Shown in pieces: positions 48,191 through 60,500 of a stretch of 64,000 bases of DNA (positions are counted from its first letter, which is position 1; every line of letters starts with the position of its first letter). Location: contig CM082591.2 of the NCBI GenBank assembly GCA_040954595.2, positions 5,270,001 through 5,334,000 on the forward strand, written 5' to 3'. This stretch comes from Balanoglossus misakiensis. Its lineage: Eukaryota > Hemichordata. The notes beneath the pieces are model-generated. The model did not search any database. It was given only the letters and a program-made list of their open reading frames with translations, and was not told the DNA's origin. Both the position numbers and the translations under genes were made by a program.

Positions 48191-49332
48191 GTCGATAACT
48201 GATGGAGTATTCTGCGGGGAGAATATAATATATATTCAGTTATTTTCACATAATTCCTTTAGTTATGTACCGTTCTTAAGATGTCATGGTGGTATTTATT
48301 TTGGGTTGTGTTCATTGAAATTGTTGCTGATACACACGCATTCGATCCATGAATGAAATTATCTTGCACAACAACACACTTTCAAAATCAGTCGTTGTCT
48401 GCAAGATTTGAATGATTTTAATATTCTGGCAAATGTCACGGAATATACAGCGTTTTATGTGGGTGGGTGCGGCTCATTGGTTTTCTATGGAGAAGATGAA
48501 TAAAGTAGTATTTTCCAGGTTCAAAGGTGAGTGATCGAAGGATGACAATAGGTTCAATACTAGGCGGTGTGCCGATATGAGCTGTGCCGATATAAGAAGA
48601 TATGCGTAGGCTTGGTAAACAATGGCGGATCTCTTTCACTCTCTTCTCACCCAGACACATTTAAGAAGGAATAGAAGCAGATATGACGTTTGTTTGGGGC
48701 TCTGGCACAAATAAGAAATTTGCCAAAGATGCAAAATAGAACTCAAGACGTATCAAGTAGTGGTTTATACAAGCCGTCGTTGAGACGTGCACAGCGGTTT
48801 CGTGCATACAAAACCGAGTGTCGTGTCCAAAGGGGGTAATAGCACCCGACGGAACAGTCAGATGTTCCAGCTTAAAAACGGGCAAACCTGTTAATTTGAT
48901 CATTTTGGTATCATGAATGCGACAGCAAATAGTTTGCCAGACATATATTTTGTTGTTGACACTGACTCATAGCTTTGGCGTGATTCTAATGTCCACAGAG
49001 GACCAGTTCCATTTGCCAATTCACGCGTAACCAAGTTGTTTACAAGGGCGCATTGAAAAGTGGAATTTTGCATTCCCCTAATTTTGTTTATACTCGTAGG
49101 CTATGTGAATAAAAGCCAAAATTCATTTAATATTCGCGCTTCATCTTGTTGTCACATAAAATCTCAACTGAAATCGCTGCATGTGATAAACTTACATATT
49201 GATAGAGATTATGCTGGTATGGTTGGAAAAAAGATCTGATAATGCTCAACGACAACAAAAATACTTACGTTGACGATTTGTATAATGAATGACAAAATTT
49301 TAACTGTGTGGGTCAATGTGGGTAAGACTTAC

Positions 49333-49405
49333 CCTACAATGTTTCAATGTGCGTAGACACAACCAGGCTTATGCCAGTGTTCTGAGATAGACTCGTGACT
49401 GTCCC
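49333..49405 (-). promoter_or_regulatory. Putative non-coding first exon and promoter of type B copy 3
   Basis: Strong donor GTAAGTCTTACC (exon end 49333) and a TATA-like TTTATAGA about 100 bp upstream (near 49433-49440), as at copy 1. The 5' limit is approximate. Confidence 0.43.
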
Positions 49406-50138
49406 TGTGCGGTGCTGTCGGAAAGTTTTTTTCTATAAAGGGTGGGGCAACAAACATTGGTAAATAGGAGCAATAGTTCACTTCCATGACCCCATATCCT
49501 GACGTAGACATTCTGGCATTTCGGGGGATGAATTTACCATGATTTTGAAATTGAACTTTGAAAAAAAGTAAACCACGCTTGAATACGTGCACTCTAATCA
49601 TAAAATGATTTGTTTTGCAATAGTATTAAGGATTTATGTAAAGTAAAATGATATGTGGCGTCAATACACTATACGGTGCGTGGTCCTCAATGGCCTTGAA
49701 CGGGAGTCTATTCAGAGGCTATACATTGAAATGCACAAGTGGCCATAAAAGTTTCCATTGACATGGATCTGTGTCACTGGACAAAACGTCACCAACCATT
49801 GGTGTACGCAGACTCTGCACAAAGGGGCTAAGATGGCTCCCCTTGCCCCCTATAGTGCCATCTGTATACTACAATGGTTGAGACAGATCACACGGTACAG
49901 CCGTTACACTTGGGGCTATTTACTCAGAACGCACTATTTTGTAGCCCAGCAAATTCATCCTTTTATCTAAGTGATTATGTTCATCAATAAATTTCTTTAA
50001 TCTTGGTCGGCAAATGCCATGTTTTTGACTTTGATGGGATTTTAGTACCCATTCCTGCATACCACGATAGTTTTGTACTCTTGCAACGGGCAGTTGAATA
50101 AGCGGGTACTGCACGATACATATATTGAAATGTTGGGT

Positions 50139-52355
50139 TCAGATTTCTTGCAAATCTATATCAAATCTCTGCTCAGCTGCTGGCTCGACTGTTCTTGGTT
50201 TTCTGTCCTCAGACGTAACGTCGACTGTATTACCTTGGTTGTCAAAACTCACTGAAAAGCTACCATGTTTTTCGTAAGTATTTTGAATCACTTTGCGGCG
50301 ACAGTAGCGGACCGCAAATAGTATTCCCATCGCTGCCACAGTCGTGAGAACTCCCAGAAAGAATCCGAGCACGGCCCACACAAGATCAGAATTTCTCGTG
50401 TTTTCCAATGTTGTGCTGGAATTGTTCCCGCTGATGTGTGTGCTTTTGAAGGGTCTCACGGTGTCTGCTCCCCCTTCTGTCGCGGATTCTGTAACTGCAG
50501 GTACATTACCCTCCGTTACATGCGGGACTTTTGTGCTACTGAATGACACGGTTGCCGTGGTGATTGCCAGTGGTATGGTTGTTTTGGCCAACGTTTCTCC
50601 AGCCGTTCTAACCTCAGTTGTCGAGACTATAGATGACAGTGTTTGAGATCTACCTGAAGTTCTCAATAATGAACTACTCTGTTCTGTATAAGTTACTGTG
50701 GATGGTTTATGTGATGTTAACGGCGTTGTTCTTTCTATGTAACTTATCGTGGTTGGTAAATCAGGTATTGATGTGAATGGAGTGGTATGTTCCATATGAC
50801 TATTTGTTGATGTCATTGCTAATGTTGTTAACGGCGAAGTCTGTTCTGTGTAACCGAGATTTAGTATTCTTACTCCCGCAGAAGTTCCCTGTGAGTTCGT
50901 CGCTACGCAAGAATACGAACCCAAATCTGACATCTGTACGTTTTGAATGAAGAGACCCCCGCCATTTGTACGACCCGTGCTTTCATTCGAACACGTATCT
51001 TGCGGCTGTAGGCGTACAACCAAACCTGGTGGAGTAATCCAGTATTTATCTGGATCGGGCTCGCCAACTACGTCACAATCCAAAGTCACGCTGTGCCCTA
51101 TGTCTGTGGTTAGTGTTCTAACCGGCGTGACGAATACCGGAAGTGGATAGCAAGTAAGATTGTTCAGTGGTATTTGTAGCACATTCGCTCCCGCATGGGT
51201 TTCTGGGGAATCGCACGTCATAGCTGTAGAACCATAGTAAAGTCGGCCATCATTATCCATGAGCCACGCTTTAAGGTCTTTCAAACGACAGTCACATGAC
51301 CAGGGATTGTCGTAGAGGTATAAGTAATCTAAGTCATCAAGACCATCGAACACAGTACTCGGTAGAGTTGTGAAGCTGTTATTTTGTAGGTACAGTTTAT
51401 CCAATTGACCCAAACCTTGGAATATTTTCAGCGGTAACGTTGTTAATGCATTGAATTCCAAATACAGCTGGCTCAACATATTCAACCGTTCGAAAATGTT
51501 CTCTGGCATTGACTTTAACGGGTTTCTGCTCAAAGTGAGAAACTGCAGCTCTACCAAGTCATCGAATAGACGTCCAGGCAACGTGGTGATCTTATTAGAG
51601 TTTAGATACAGTTTCTCCAGACTTGATAGTCCGCTGAACAGATCTGCTGCTAGGCACGCCAGTTTATTGCTGGCTAGGTGAAGAGTTTGAAGATGTGTGA
51701 GTCCGCGGAAGATACCCGCGGGTAAGTGTGTGATTTGGTTATTGTATGCGTAAATAGTACTTATGTATCTCAGGTTAGTAAAGCGGTCCTCCCGGAGCGT
51801 CGTGAAGTTGTTGTTGTTTAGATAAAGAGTCTCAATTTCAACAAGGCTCTCGAATATTCCTTCCGGTAGGACACTCAGCTGAGTGAAACTGACGCTCAGG
51901 GATCGTATTTTGCCTAGGCCTTGGAAGATTTGTTGTGGCAAGGAACCCAGGCCATTTCTGTACACGTTAAGGTGCAACAGCTCGTGCAGACCGTGGAATA
52001 TAGTCTCCGGCAACGACGACAGCAAGTTCTCGTTGATGTGGAGAGACTGCAGACGATAAAGTCCAGCGAACGCATCTTCGCCCATGTAGGTGATGTCATT
52101 GTGGTCCAGATGCAATTCCAAAAGTTGAGAATATCCCAGAAAGGAGCCGTTCTCCACGCGAGTTAGGTGGTTGTAGTTCAGTTTCAGAATGGTCGTGTCA
52201 ATCGATATGTTGGCTGGGATCTCTCTCAGTTGCCGGTAACTGCAATCGACGCGGGTTTGAAAGCATGAACAATTGGCTGGACACCCTTGGATCATTGGCA
52301 ATAGTGTCACAGTGGAAAAAAGCAAATAAACGCCACATACAGATAGGTATGCCAT
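50139..52355 (-). CDS. LRR-Ig type I membrane receptor, type C copy 2
   Basis: 738 codons, colinear without gaps with type C copy 1; about 24 substitutions by eye (near 97% identity). Several lie close together in LRRs 5-7 (GEIETLGL to VEIETLYL, EDLFTNL to EDRFTNL, YISAIY to YISTIY, GLAHL to GLTHL) and around the LRRCT (SPDTHVGENV to SPETHAGANV); the long stalk differs at only about five positions and the tail at none. Same plan: 12 LRRs, LRRCT, Ig, Thr-rich stalk, TM, 56-residue tail without YxxL/I. This gene is divergent from the plus-strand receptor that starts 2.2 kb away. Confidence 0.9.
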   Translation of the reverse strand: MAYLSVCGVYLLFSTVTLLPMIQGCPANCSCFQTRVDCSYRQLREIPANISIDTTILKLNYNHLTRVENGSFLGYSQLLELHLDHNDITYMGEDAFAGLYRLQSLHINENLLSSLPETIFHGLHELLHLNVYRNGLGSLPQQIFQGLGKIRSLSVSFTQLSVLPEGIFESLVEIETLYLNNNNFTTLREDRFTNLRYISTIYAYNNQITHLPAGIFRGLTHLQTLHLASNKLACLAADLFSGLSSLEKLYLNSNKITTLPGRLFDDLVELQFLTLSRNPLKSMPENIFERLNMLSQLYLEFNALTTLPLKIFQGLGQLDKLYLQNNSFTTLPSTVFDGLDDLDYLYLYDNPWSCDCRLKDLKAWLMDNDGRLYYGSTAMTCDSPETHAGANVLQIPLNNLTCYPLPVFVTPVRTLTTDIGHSVTLDCDVVGEPDPDKYWITPPGLVVRLQPQDTCSNESTGRTNGGGLFIQNVQMSDLGSYSCVATNSQGTSAGVRILNLGYTEQTSPLTTLAMTSTNSHMEHTTPFTSIPDLPTTISYIERTTPLTSHKPSTVTYTEQSSSLLRTSGRSQTLSSIVSTTEVRTAGETLAKTTIPLAITTATVSFSSTKVPHVTEGNVPAVTESATEGGADTVRPFKSTHISGNNSSTTLENTRNSDLVWAVLGFFLGVLTTVAAMGILFAVRYCRRKVIQNTYEKHGSFSVSFDNQGNTVDVTSEDRKPRTVEPAAEQRFDIDLQEI

Positions 52356-52394
52356 ACCGTCCTGCTGTTAGGCTACACCAGCTGATGAAATGAT

Positions 52395-54542
52395 CTGGAG
52401 AAAAATTCAAAATGTTATTTTTAAACATGGTAACAAAATTCCAAATTTAAAGCTCAGGGATTTGAAAAGCAACTTAATCTACAGTGGTTTCATTAGCCTA
52501 TTTGAGTATAAAAATTTATTTTAATGCGTTGGGGCGGATTTTGTATTTTTTCATGTAGTCAAAGAAACTCCTTTAGCATGAAATTAGTTTAATTACATCA
52601 TCTATGTACACATGTGGTACCATTTTTTTCACAGCGTAAATTAATTTCATTCTTTCCAAAGATTCTTATTTTACTGTTTTCTCTTATTTATATTAAGAAC
52701 GCCCCCTTGAGGGAAAAAAATCGAGCGACAAAAATGCTAAATTGACCTACATTTTATATTTGCAGACACTCACAGGCTATGTTCATATTACAAAGCGCGT
52801 GGGTCAAGGCAGGTCCCTTTGACCTGCCCCCGAGGAGAACGTTGACATACATTAACACATAAGACAGGCCGTGTCAGTGTACAAGGTATACACATGCAAC
52901 AATTACATACAGAATGGGATCTCGGCGGCAACACATAGGCCTACGTGCATAGCAGCCGCGCTAATGAAGGTAAAATCGAGTAGAAATTTAAACCTATGTC
53001 AATTCTGACTGGCGCATGTAATACATATAACAAAACTCTGATCATGCAACGTGTTCATACACCCCCTCATTATTTCATAGTTCATTATTCTTCAGATATA
53101 CGGTTAGGCCTACCCAGAGATACAGGTATAGTGTCGCTCACAACGACGGCAGCGCGGGAACCCTTCCTAGTATCCTATAGCACCAGTAAACAGAATCACC
53201 ACACACTCCTCCTGTAATGCCAGAGAGTTGAAATTGCGTCCCACACAAAGACATATGCTGCTCAGGCTACTTCAAAAGGAAGACTGATCACCTAATTGAT
53301 AAGGCAGCTTACGGTTTTCGGCGGGACAATTTCGTCGTCTGCGTCTGAGATTCGTGCTTCGCCATAGAAGTTGTAGTTAACGTCATAGGTCAGGGGTCAG
53401 ACGGTGGGTCACGCCTCTGTTATTGTTCCGGTTCGCTGTATTCAAATGAACTGCGCTCTGGTATGTTGGTGCCTATAGCCGAAATATCGCCTATGTTACT
53501 GGCATGTTAGGCCGATTCATGGATACTGCGGTATTGGGTCCATGGATCAATCGAGAGATTAACCGATCCTTCCAGGAAATTTTCGCCCACAACCAAAATG
53601 AGACTGAAAATACGGTGTCAGATTTATGAATCTCAGCTATTTGGAGAAAGGACTGAAAACTTTCACGAATTACAGTAAAACAAGGCATTGCATTGAATTG
53701 GCATGTTGTAATACATGATGAACGAGTTCTCATTTGCAGATGTACAGGTCAGATTACAGTACCGTCTAGACGTTTGAGTGCGAATAAGAATAGTCCTACA
53801 CTCGAAATAACGTACTGAGTCGTTTTTGAGTCCGTGGAAGACACTTTTACGTTGGCCCAATGAGTGAATTACTTTATATCTTCAATTCATTTCCATTTCG
53901 CACCAAGAAACATAACGAGTGGATATTAAAATTATTGTTTCTCCATTAAAGATATGTGTGGAGCAATGATGTTTTCCCTACGACCAACGTGGAAATGTTA
54001 AGTATTGGTCTATAGACCCGTGAGAAAAAGTGATGTTTTATGGCAGGAATTAAAGTTTTGTAGTTTCGTATGGGAAGAAAGTTTTCGTTTACATAATGAC
54101 ATTTTGAAATGAAGTGAAATCTGAAAATTATTTAGTGTCGCTGATAGCGACGGTTTAATGGTCTTTGCATGTCTTCCCATTGTTCTGTTGGCGTGTCGTG
54201 ACTGTACGTGCATGCAAGGAATTCTTGAGGTTTCCAGGGGCGCGGTGGTTGACTGCTTGTTTACAAAGAACACCGCTGTCCGGTGTAGCATACATACAGT
54301 TGTCACTGTTAGCGGCTTAGGGTCATAATATAGTTAGCGAATTCAATGGATTCAACCTGCTGGTAACAATGATCGCTCTGGTTCGCGGCGTTCAGGTTTT
54401 GTGTCGATGCAAATAAGAGTAGGGTGTCCTTCGCGTCACCTTTGAACCGGGAACTTCAGCGCGATATTTACGCGGCTACATTTACTGTCGTCAGAATGTA
54501 TCAAGTCGACTAGACGTTTCCGCCAGAAGGGTCTAGGCAGAC
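52395..54542. promoter_or_regulatory. Divergent intergenic region between type C copy 2 and the plus-strand receptor
   Basis: About 2.1 kb that must carry the promoters and 5' UTR exons of two oppositely transcribed receptor genes. The corresponding part of unit 2 (42741-44817) is highly similar. Candidate 5' exon donors for the type C gene (minus) lie near 53295-53315 (AAACC/GTAAGC) but are not decisive. No ORF with a domain is present. Confidence 0.5.
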
Positions 54543-57500
54543 ATGGCGACGCTGTGCGCGGGAGGGATTTTGACAGGATTTTTCGCGCTATTTCTCTGTG
54601 TCTGCGTTCACGGCATTGAAGGTGAGTCCCAATGTTGTGTAGTGAGCTATTAATATAAAGTTCATTCAAAGATTCGGGTCGTTCACCGTATTAGGCTAAG
54701 TACCTTCGCGTGTCATCTGCCGTAGTTAGCGACTTGATATCTATGATCTCTTGTAATTGTTTGCGAATATTCTACAAACAATCACAGGAGCAACTGACCA
54801 GCACCCCAAGCACATTCGGGCTTTCGTTTTAATATCTAACAACACCTTACTAAACAGGGCACAGAGAGTTCGCCCCTCAAGACGCTACTCAGGAAATCAA
54901 AAATATATCATCATCTGTACTCGTCCGAAATTCCGTGTCTGTAAATTTTATTCAGTATTGAAAATGTTATTTTAATATGCAGTCATTGGTAATACAAGTA
55001 ACGTATTGACATGTCCCACGCACACAAAAAACCTAGATATGTTATGAGCGCGGGGTTTTGAAAAAAATGGAAGTGAATTTATGGATTTAAGTTTCGTGTC
55101 AGTTCCCTTAATTAGCTTGTGAGGCCCGTGATATCATATTTGTGATTGCGGATTTCCTGATCAAGCTATATCTTCCACCAGAGAACTATATTAATGGAAA
55201 TATCTTTCTATTAACTTTATTTCTGTGTCAAAAAAAATATTTCAGTACTGGGGAAAATTCTTGAAAATAGCGTAATTCTCGCCCCCGCCGTCGTTTTAAC
55301 AGAACAGTTTGTGTATTGTCGGCAAAACAGTGACTCAAATTACGAGCATTTATTTCCTCAAAAGGCAAAACTATTTTTGGCTGTACTTTCGCATCTGCAG
55401 ATAGCAAAAACATTGAACCACTCAAGATTACATAACTGTGTGGCGATGAAATATTTCAATTCAACCCTCTGATAACTCGGTCTGGTGTACAGTAAATTAA
55501 ACTCTTTCTTTGTCGTGCCAGACTGAAAAATCTGCCGCCGTGGTTCCCACTAGAAAAGAACAACAACAACATCATGATTAATGGCGACAGGCAACCATGC
55601 AGCCACTGTATAGTTTACATGTAACGCTTTAGGTGTTAAGGTTGTGACCTGGCGCCACCATGCTGCTGATGAACAATGACACCATGGGGTTCGAAACAAA
55701 CCAGTCAAAACTGAAATCGATGAGATTTTTTCAAACACTGCATGTGACAGATGGCCCCCATGACTTTTAACATTTTAGAGTGACAGAGTCGCCCTGTCTA
55801 GCCTTTCTGTGATATCAAGAATGCATGGTGTACAAAATGGTGTGCATTACTTCAGTGTCACAAATCTACCCATGTTTCTGTATGTAAGTGGTAGTTTTGG
55901 TCGTGTCCTCTCAGTACATGAAAAAGTGTCAACAATATAATTTTTTGACAAGTGATGATTAAGGCCCTGTATGAAGGAAATTGAAAATGGGTGGGCGAAC
56001 ATAGCAGAAAACTCCGCTCGGGAAAACCCCGACTGGTCTTTCTGCACGACAACAAAGATTCACTGTCTGGTAGCTCTTCAAACGTGGCGACCTAAATTTA
56101 GAAGTGAACTAGTGTGTGTTTTTCATCTTTGTCCCGTTTGGGTTTTATAGTTAAGGGCTTGTATGTCTTAAATTAATGTAACTACACCCTGGCGAGACAT
56201 TGCTGTTGAGTAAAATGACACCGGGTTAATCTTGCCCAGTGAAAGAACCTGAATTCATATGGAGACATACTTGAAATTATGTAACAATTTCAATGTACAT
56301 GTATTTGGGGTTTTTTTTTCACAGAACGACTCCGACTTGTCGATGGCATATATCCATTTGAAGGACGAGTTGAAGTGTATATAAATGAAACTGTTGCGGA
56401 GTGGTTACCAGTGTGTTGGTCTGGGTGGCATTTTTCTGATGCTGACTTTGTTTGTAATCAACTGGGTTAGTATCTAGTATCCAGTCTTTGTAGACTTAAA
56501 GGGTCATTAGCTGTAACTTTTGACTATTTTTTATTACTTGTGTTCTGTGTACTAACACCAGTTTCCTATCCTTACCCGCACATAATGCTCAAGTGTCCAG
56601 TATTCTGATTGTCAACGTAGCCTACACATGTGAAATGATCATTGTTATTGTCGAAAATTGAATTCAAGTCCGGACTAGAATACAAACTTTCAACAACAAC
56701 AATGCAGATTGTACTCATATAGGGGATGTTAATGAACAAAATACTGGGCATTTCATCATGGTTCAGGGATTCCAACCAGAAACTGTAGTTGATACATAGA
56801 ACAAACAAAATAAGAAAATGACCAAAAGATACAGCTAATGGATCTTTAAGTATAGTCATCCAGAATGGCATCTGTGCATGTACCTGTTTAAAGCATATGC
56901 CAATTAATGAGAATATTTGAAAATCAAGAATTGTTTGCGGAAGAGTGAATACACAAAATATATTATCCGCAGGACACGATATGAAATTATTTGTGTACTC
57001 ATTACCAGAATCAGGAAATTCGATTTCACAGGTTATGAAGGTGCTATGCGGTCCCGGCGAATGTCTGGTGCTTTAGCGAGGGATTCCCGAAGAGCGGTGG
57101 CGTGGTTTGATTGTGTTGATGGATCTACGACTCTTGACGACTGCACGTACAGCATCATAGCCTCTAAAGATTGCAACGACACCGCTATCATAAGATGTAA
57201 TTGTAAGTCTCCTCGTGATTATATTATTGTATTATTTTGATTGTTAGAGAAAACGACATGAACAATCTTAGTGCACCTTTACTGTCCGACAATACATCCA
57301 GTTTATTGCAAACGCCATCCACTTTGTTTTGGGGTCAAGTGTGTGTCTACATAATTGCATGTGTTAGAATTTTTTTGGCATGGCTATTTCTGTAGACATA
57401 AGACATTTGTCTATGCACGGAACTGTTGATAAAGAAGGATCAGCCGTGCATCGCATATGCCTTGTAAAGTTTATGTGATGTGATTAATATAATGCGTAAT

Positions 57501-60500
57501 CATCACGTTTGATTGATAGATATCGGATATGCAGGCTGCTATCGGTACAATGAAGTTGAACCAGGATGGAATTCAACAGACATGTTCACCAATTCAAGAA
57601 TGACGATACAGTTGTGTCTTGCGTATTGTCGATCACGTGATATGGACTATGCAGGATTGAAGAACAAAGTAGAATGTTACTGTGGGCAAACGAGCCACGC
57701 CGGTTGGCCGGCACAAAACAGCAAGTGTGGTGGTAAATGTCAAGGAGACAACAGACAAGCATGTGGAGGAGGGCAATTCGTATCCATATACCCAAGTAAG
57801 CGACAAACTTCAGTTGGTAAAATCAATTGGGAAGCGGGAACATGTTCATTTATTACATTTTGCGCTCTTCCAAAATGTTGAATTAATTATTTGTTAAGCA
57901 AAGGGGTTAATTTTGATGAAAACGAAAGTTTGTATGTCTGTACTTTTAAAACGTATGTTGGTTTGTCTGTACTTACCAATAATGCCTTAAACATAACCGA
58001 GTTCTTAGTAGAACCAACCAACAAATAATTCACAAATGTAAATCTCCACCTCCCAAAACAACAAACAAACAAACCTGAAACACATAGAGAGTACGAGTTT
58101 ACTGCTGTTCAATGTTATAATCTAAACATGAATAGCATAGCAATGTTGAATGATCATAGCAATTTCGCTCGAGAATTTGTGACATCTTCCGTTGTCAGGC
58201 TCGTGTCCAAAAAGCAGGATTAGTAATGTTACTCTGGCAAACTAATTCTGTTATTCCAGCAACAATTGGAGCGTGTGGGGGCACTGTCGATGGATCGGGA
58301 GTCATATATTCCCCTGGCTTCCCAGGAGGTTACTCAGAAAACCAGACGTGCACGTGGAGAATAGCATTACCCCGAGAAAACACCACCAGGCTGAACAGAA
58401 TATTCTGGACTATGTCGACCATAACCGGACGCAATGACTCACTCAGGGTTACCGAAGAGATGGATGGCATCACTTACGAGATCGGCTCCTTTGGTCCTGA
58501 ATCGAACCTACCGAGAGACTTACATTCTTGCTCCAACGAAGTTGTGTTCACATTTTCTTCCGGAAGCATACATGCTTCCAGCGATGGAATGTTTGCTTTC
58601 CAAATAGAAGGTATTGTAACCTAAAATTCTGGAGGTTCAGATTCTCTAATGGTTGTTGGAACTTGGTCGTCAATTATAACCCTGACAATATGATTGCATT
58701 CAGTCTGTTTTATATTTGTCATAGAATTGTTGTTGCTACTTCAACGTCCCCCAAATTGTTGTTGCTACTTCAACGTCCCCCAAAATGGTTATATGGTACA
58801 GCAATAGTAATTAGTGAATGTGCGAACTTCAATTATACAAGAGGTTCGGTAAATAACAACCTTATCAAAATATGCTCTTTTCAGGAGTGACCAAGGGTTG
58901 TCAACTTCCACGGTCCATCCCAAATGGTAATTTCCATATTATGGGTAACTGTCCACAAGACTATTCCCTGAATGTTAGTTGTAACGAGGGTTTTACAACA
59001 ACGGAGTCGGGACCAGTCGTTAGCTGTGGCGATGACCAACAGTGGCGTGGTAATATTCCAGTTTGTATTGGTAAGCACCGATTTGAATTTTTTTCCATGA
59101 AAAAAAAACAATGGGAAATTAGCGGAACTGATGGGTATGATGGTGGTGATGGCAATTAGATAAAAGGTATAAAGCGGTTAATTTCCATTGGCATTAATAA
59201 ATTACCTTACTTGCAATCACTGTACACAGAAATTACTTGTGGAAATCCTGGAAACGTATCTGACGCAAACCAGGAAGGGGACACATATACTTACCAAAAC
59301 ACAGTAAAATATTCATGCCACGATGGGTACTACATTGTCGGGAATGACACCATTGCTTGCATGAGAGATGGAACATGGACTGAAAAACCCACCTGTATTT
59401 TGGCAGGTATGTAAACAAAATGTGCCTTGATTTAGCAGTCAATCTGCCTGAGTTGTGTTTGATTTTCCCTTCTTCATCTCATATTTCTATGTCTAATTAA
59501 TTTTTATCGTGTCATTGTTATTGAATAAATAATGTATGATATAATGTTATACACAGATCCTGTAGCTAACCAAGTTTTTGGTACTCCTGCGGGTGAGTGT
59601 GACATTGATTTATTCTAAATGTGTATATATGCAGTGACATAAACATAAGATCTTTCTACTATATTGTAATGGCAGTATTCGAATTTGACTCTGGTCTTTC
59701 ACGGATTCCCATTTTAGTGAGGTTTCACACTCAAATTATTCTCGTGAGAAACACGCGAGAAACATTCATAACCTTTTTAAAGCAAGTTGGATTAAACCAA
59801 GAGCCATATTGCAGTTAGTGCAGCACTATTTTATCAGGAATGGGATATACGATCAATTACATGTTTTGTTTCCCCAGGTCCTATTACAGGCGCACTTATT
59901 GGAGTATTTGTCCTGATATCTTTGTGCATAGTAGCATTCCTCTTGTACAGAAGGCAAGTTTCTCAATTTGTATCTTTTTTCCAATTGGTGAATATGTATT
60001 TGATCTTGCGTCATCATTGACGACTGTGTTCCTTGGGTATCGGTTTTTAGTCGTCATCTTATGGGTAGTAAGGTTTGTGTGAAACTTTGAAGAATTGAAG
60101 ATTTATTAATTGACTTGTACATACAGGACAACTTAATAGACCACCAAATGAAACTAAAATAACCAAAATAATGTCTGTCAGAAGCTAGCGATGTTGTCCC
60201 TTTCAAAGAAATTCAGACCTTCGATTTAATTGTTCCACAGGAAGTGCCATCAAAAACCAACCAGACGCGATACACTGTCGCTGATAAGGACAAGCAAAGA
60301 AACAGAGATCTCCAACACAACGTGTCTTGATAACCCAACTAATGACTACGCAAACAGTAAAGATACGGTACTTGAGATAGATGACGTACAATGCTTTGAT
60401 GAAGAACTGTCAAAGAAAGCCGATGTGGACGATGATGTGGAGTTTGGACAACTTGGAGGAGGAAATGTTAAGAAAACCTTGGCTGACAGCAGTGTAGATG

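Larger units (their letters stand above)
44874..54599. repeat. Segmental duplication unit 3 (type B + type C genes)
   Basis: Left edge matches 30573 onward (unit 1 left flank); the rest matches unit 2. The right edge is inside exon 1 of the plus-strand receptor, after tttctctg at about 54599, where the unit 2 copy breaks off. Confidence 0.88.

Noticed and set aside
34227-48903. 80-codon minus-strand ORF in the presumed type B 5' intron (34.2-34.5 and 48.7-48.9 kb)
   Set aside because: Disrupted in type B copy 2 (near 39180) and in a position expected to be intron.
49758-49970. 70-codon plus-strand ORF downstream of type C copy 2, also near 40121
   Set aside because: Frame differs between the two copies because of small indels; not under coding constraint.
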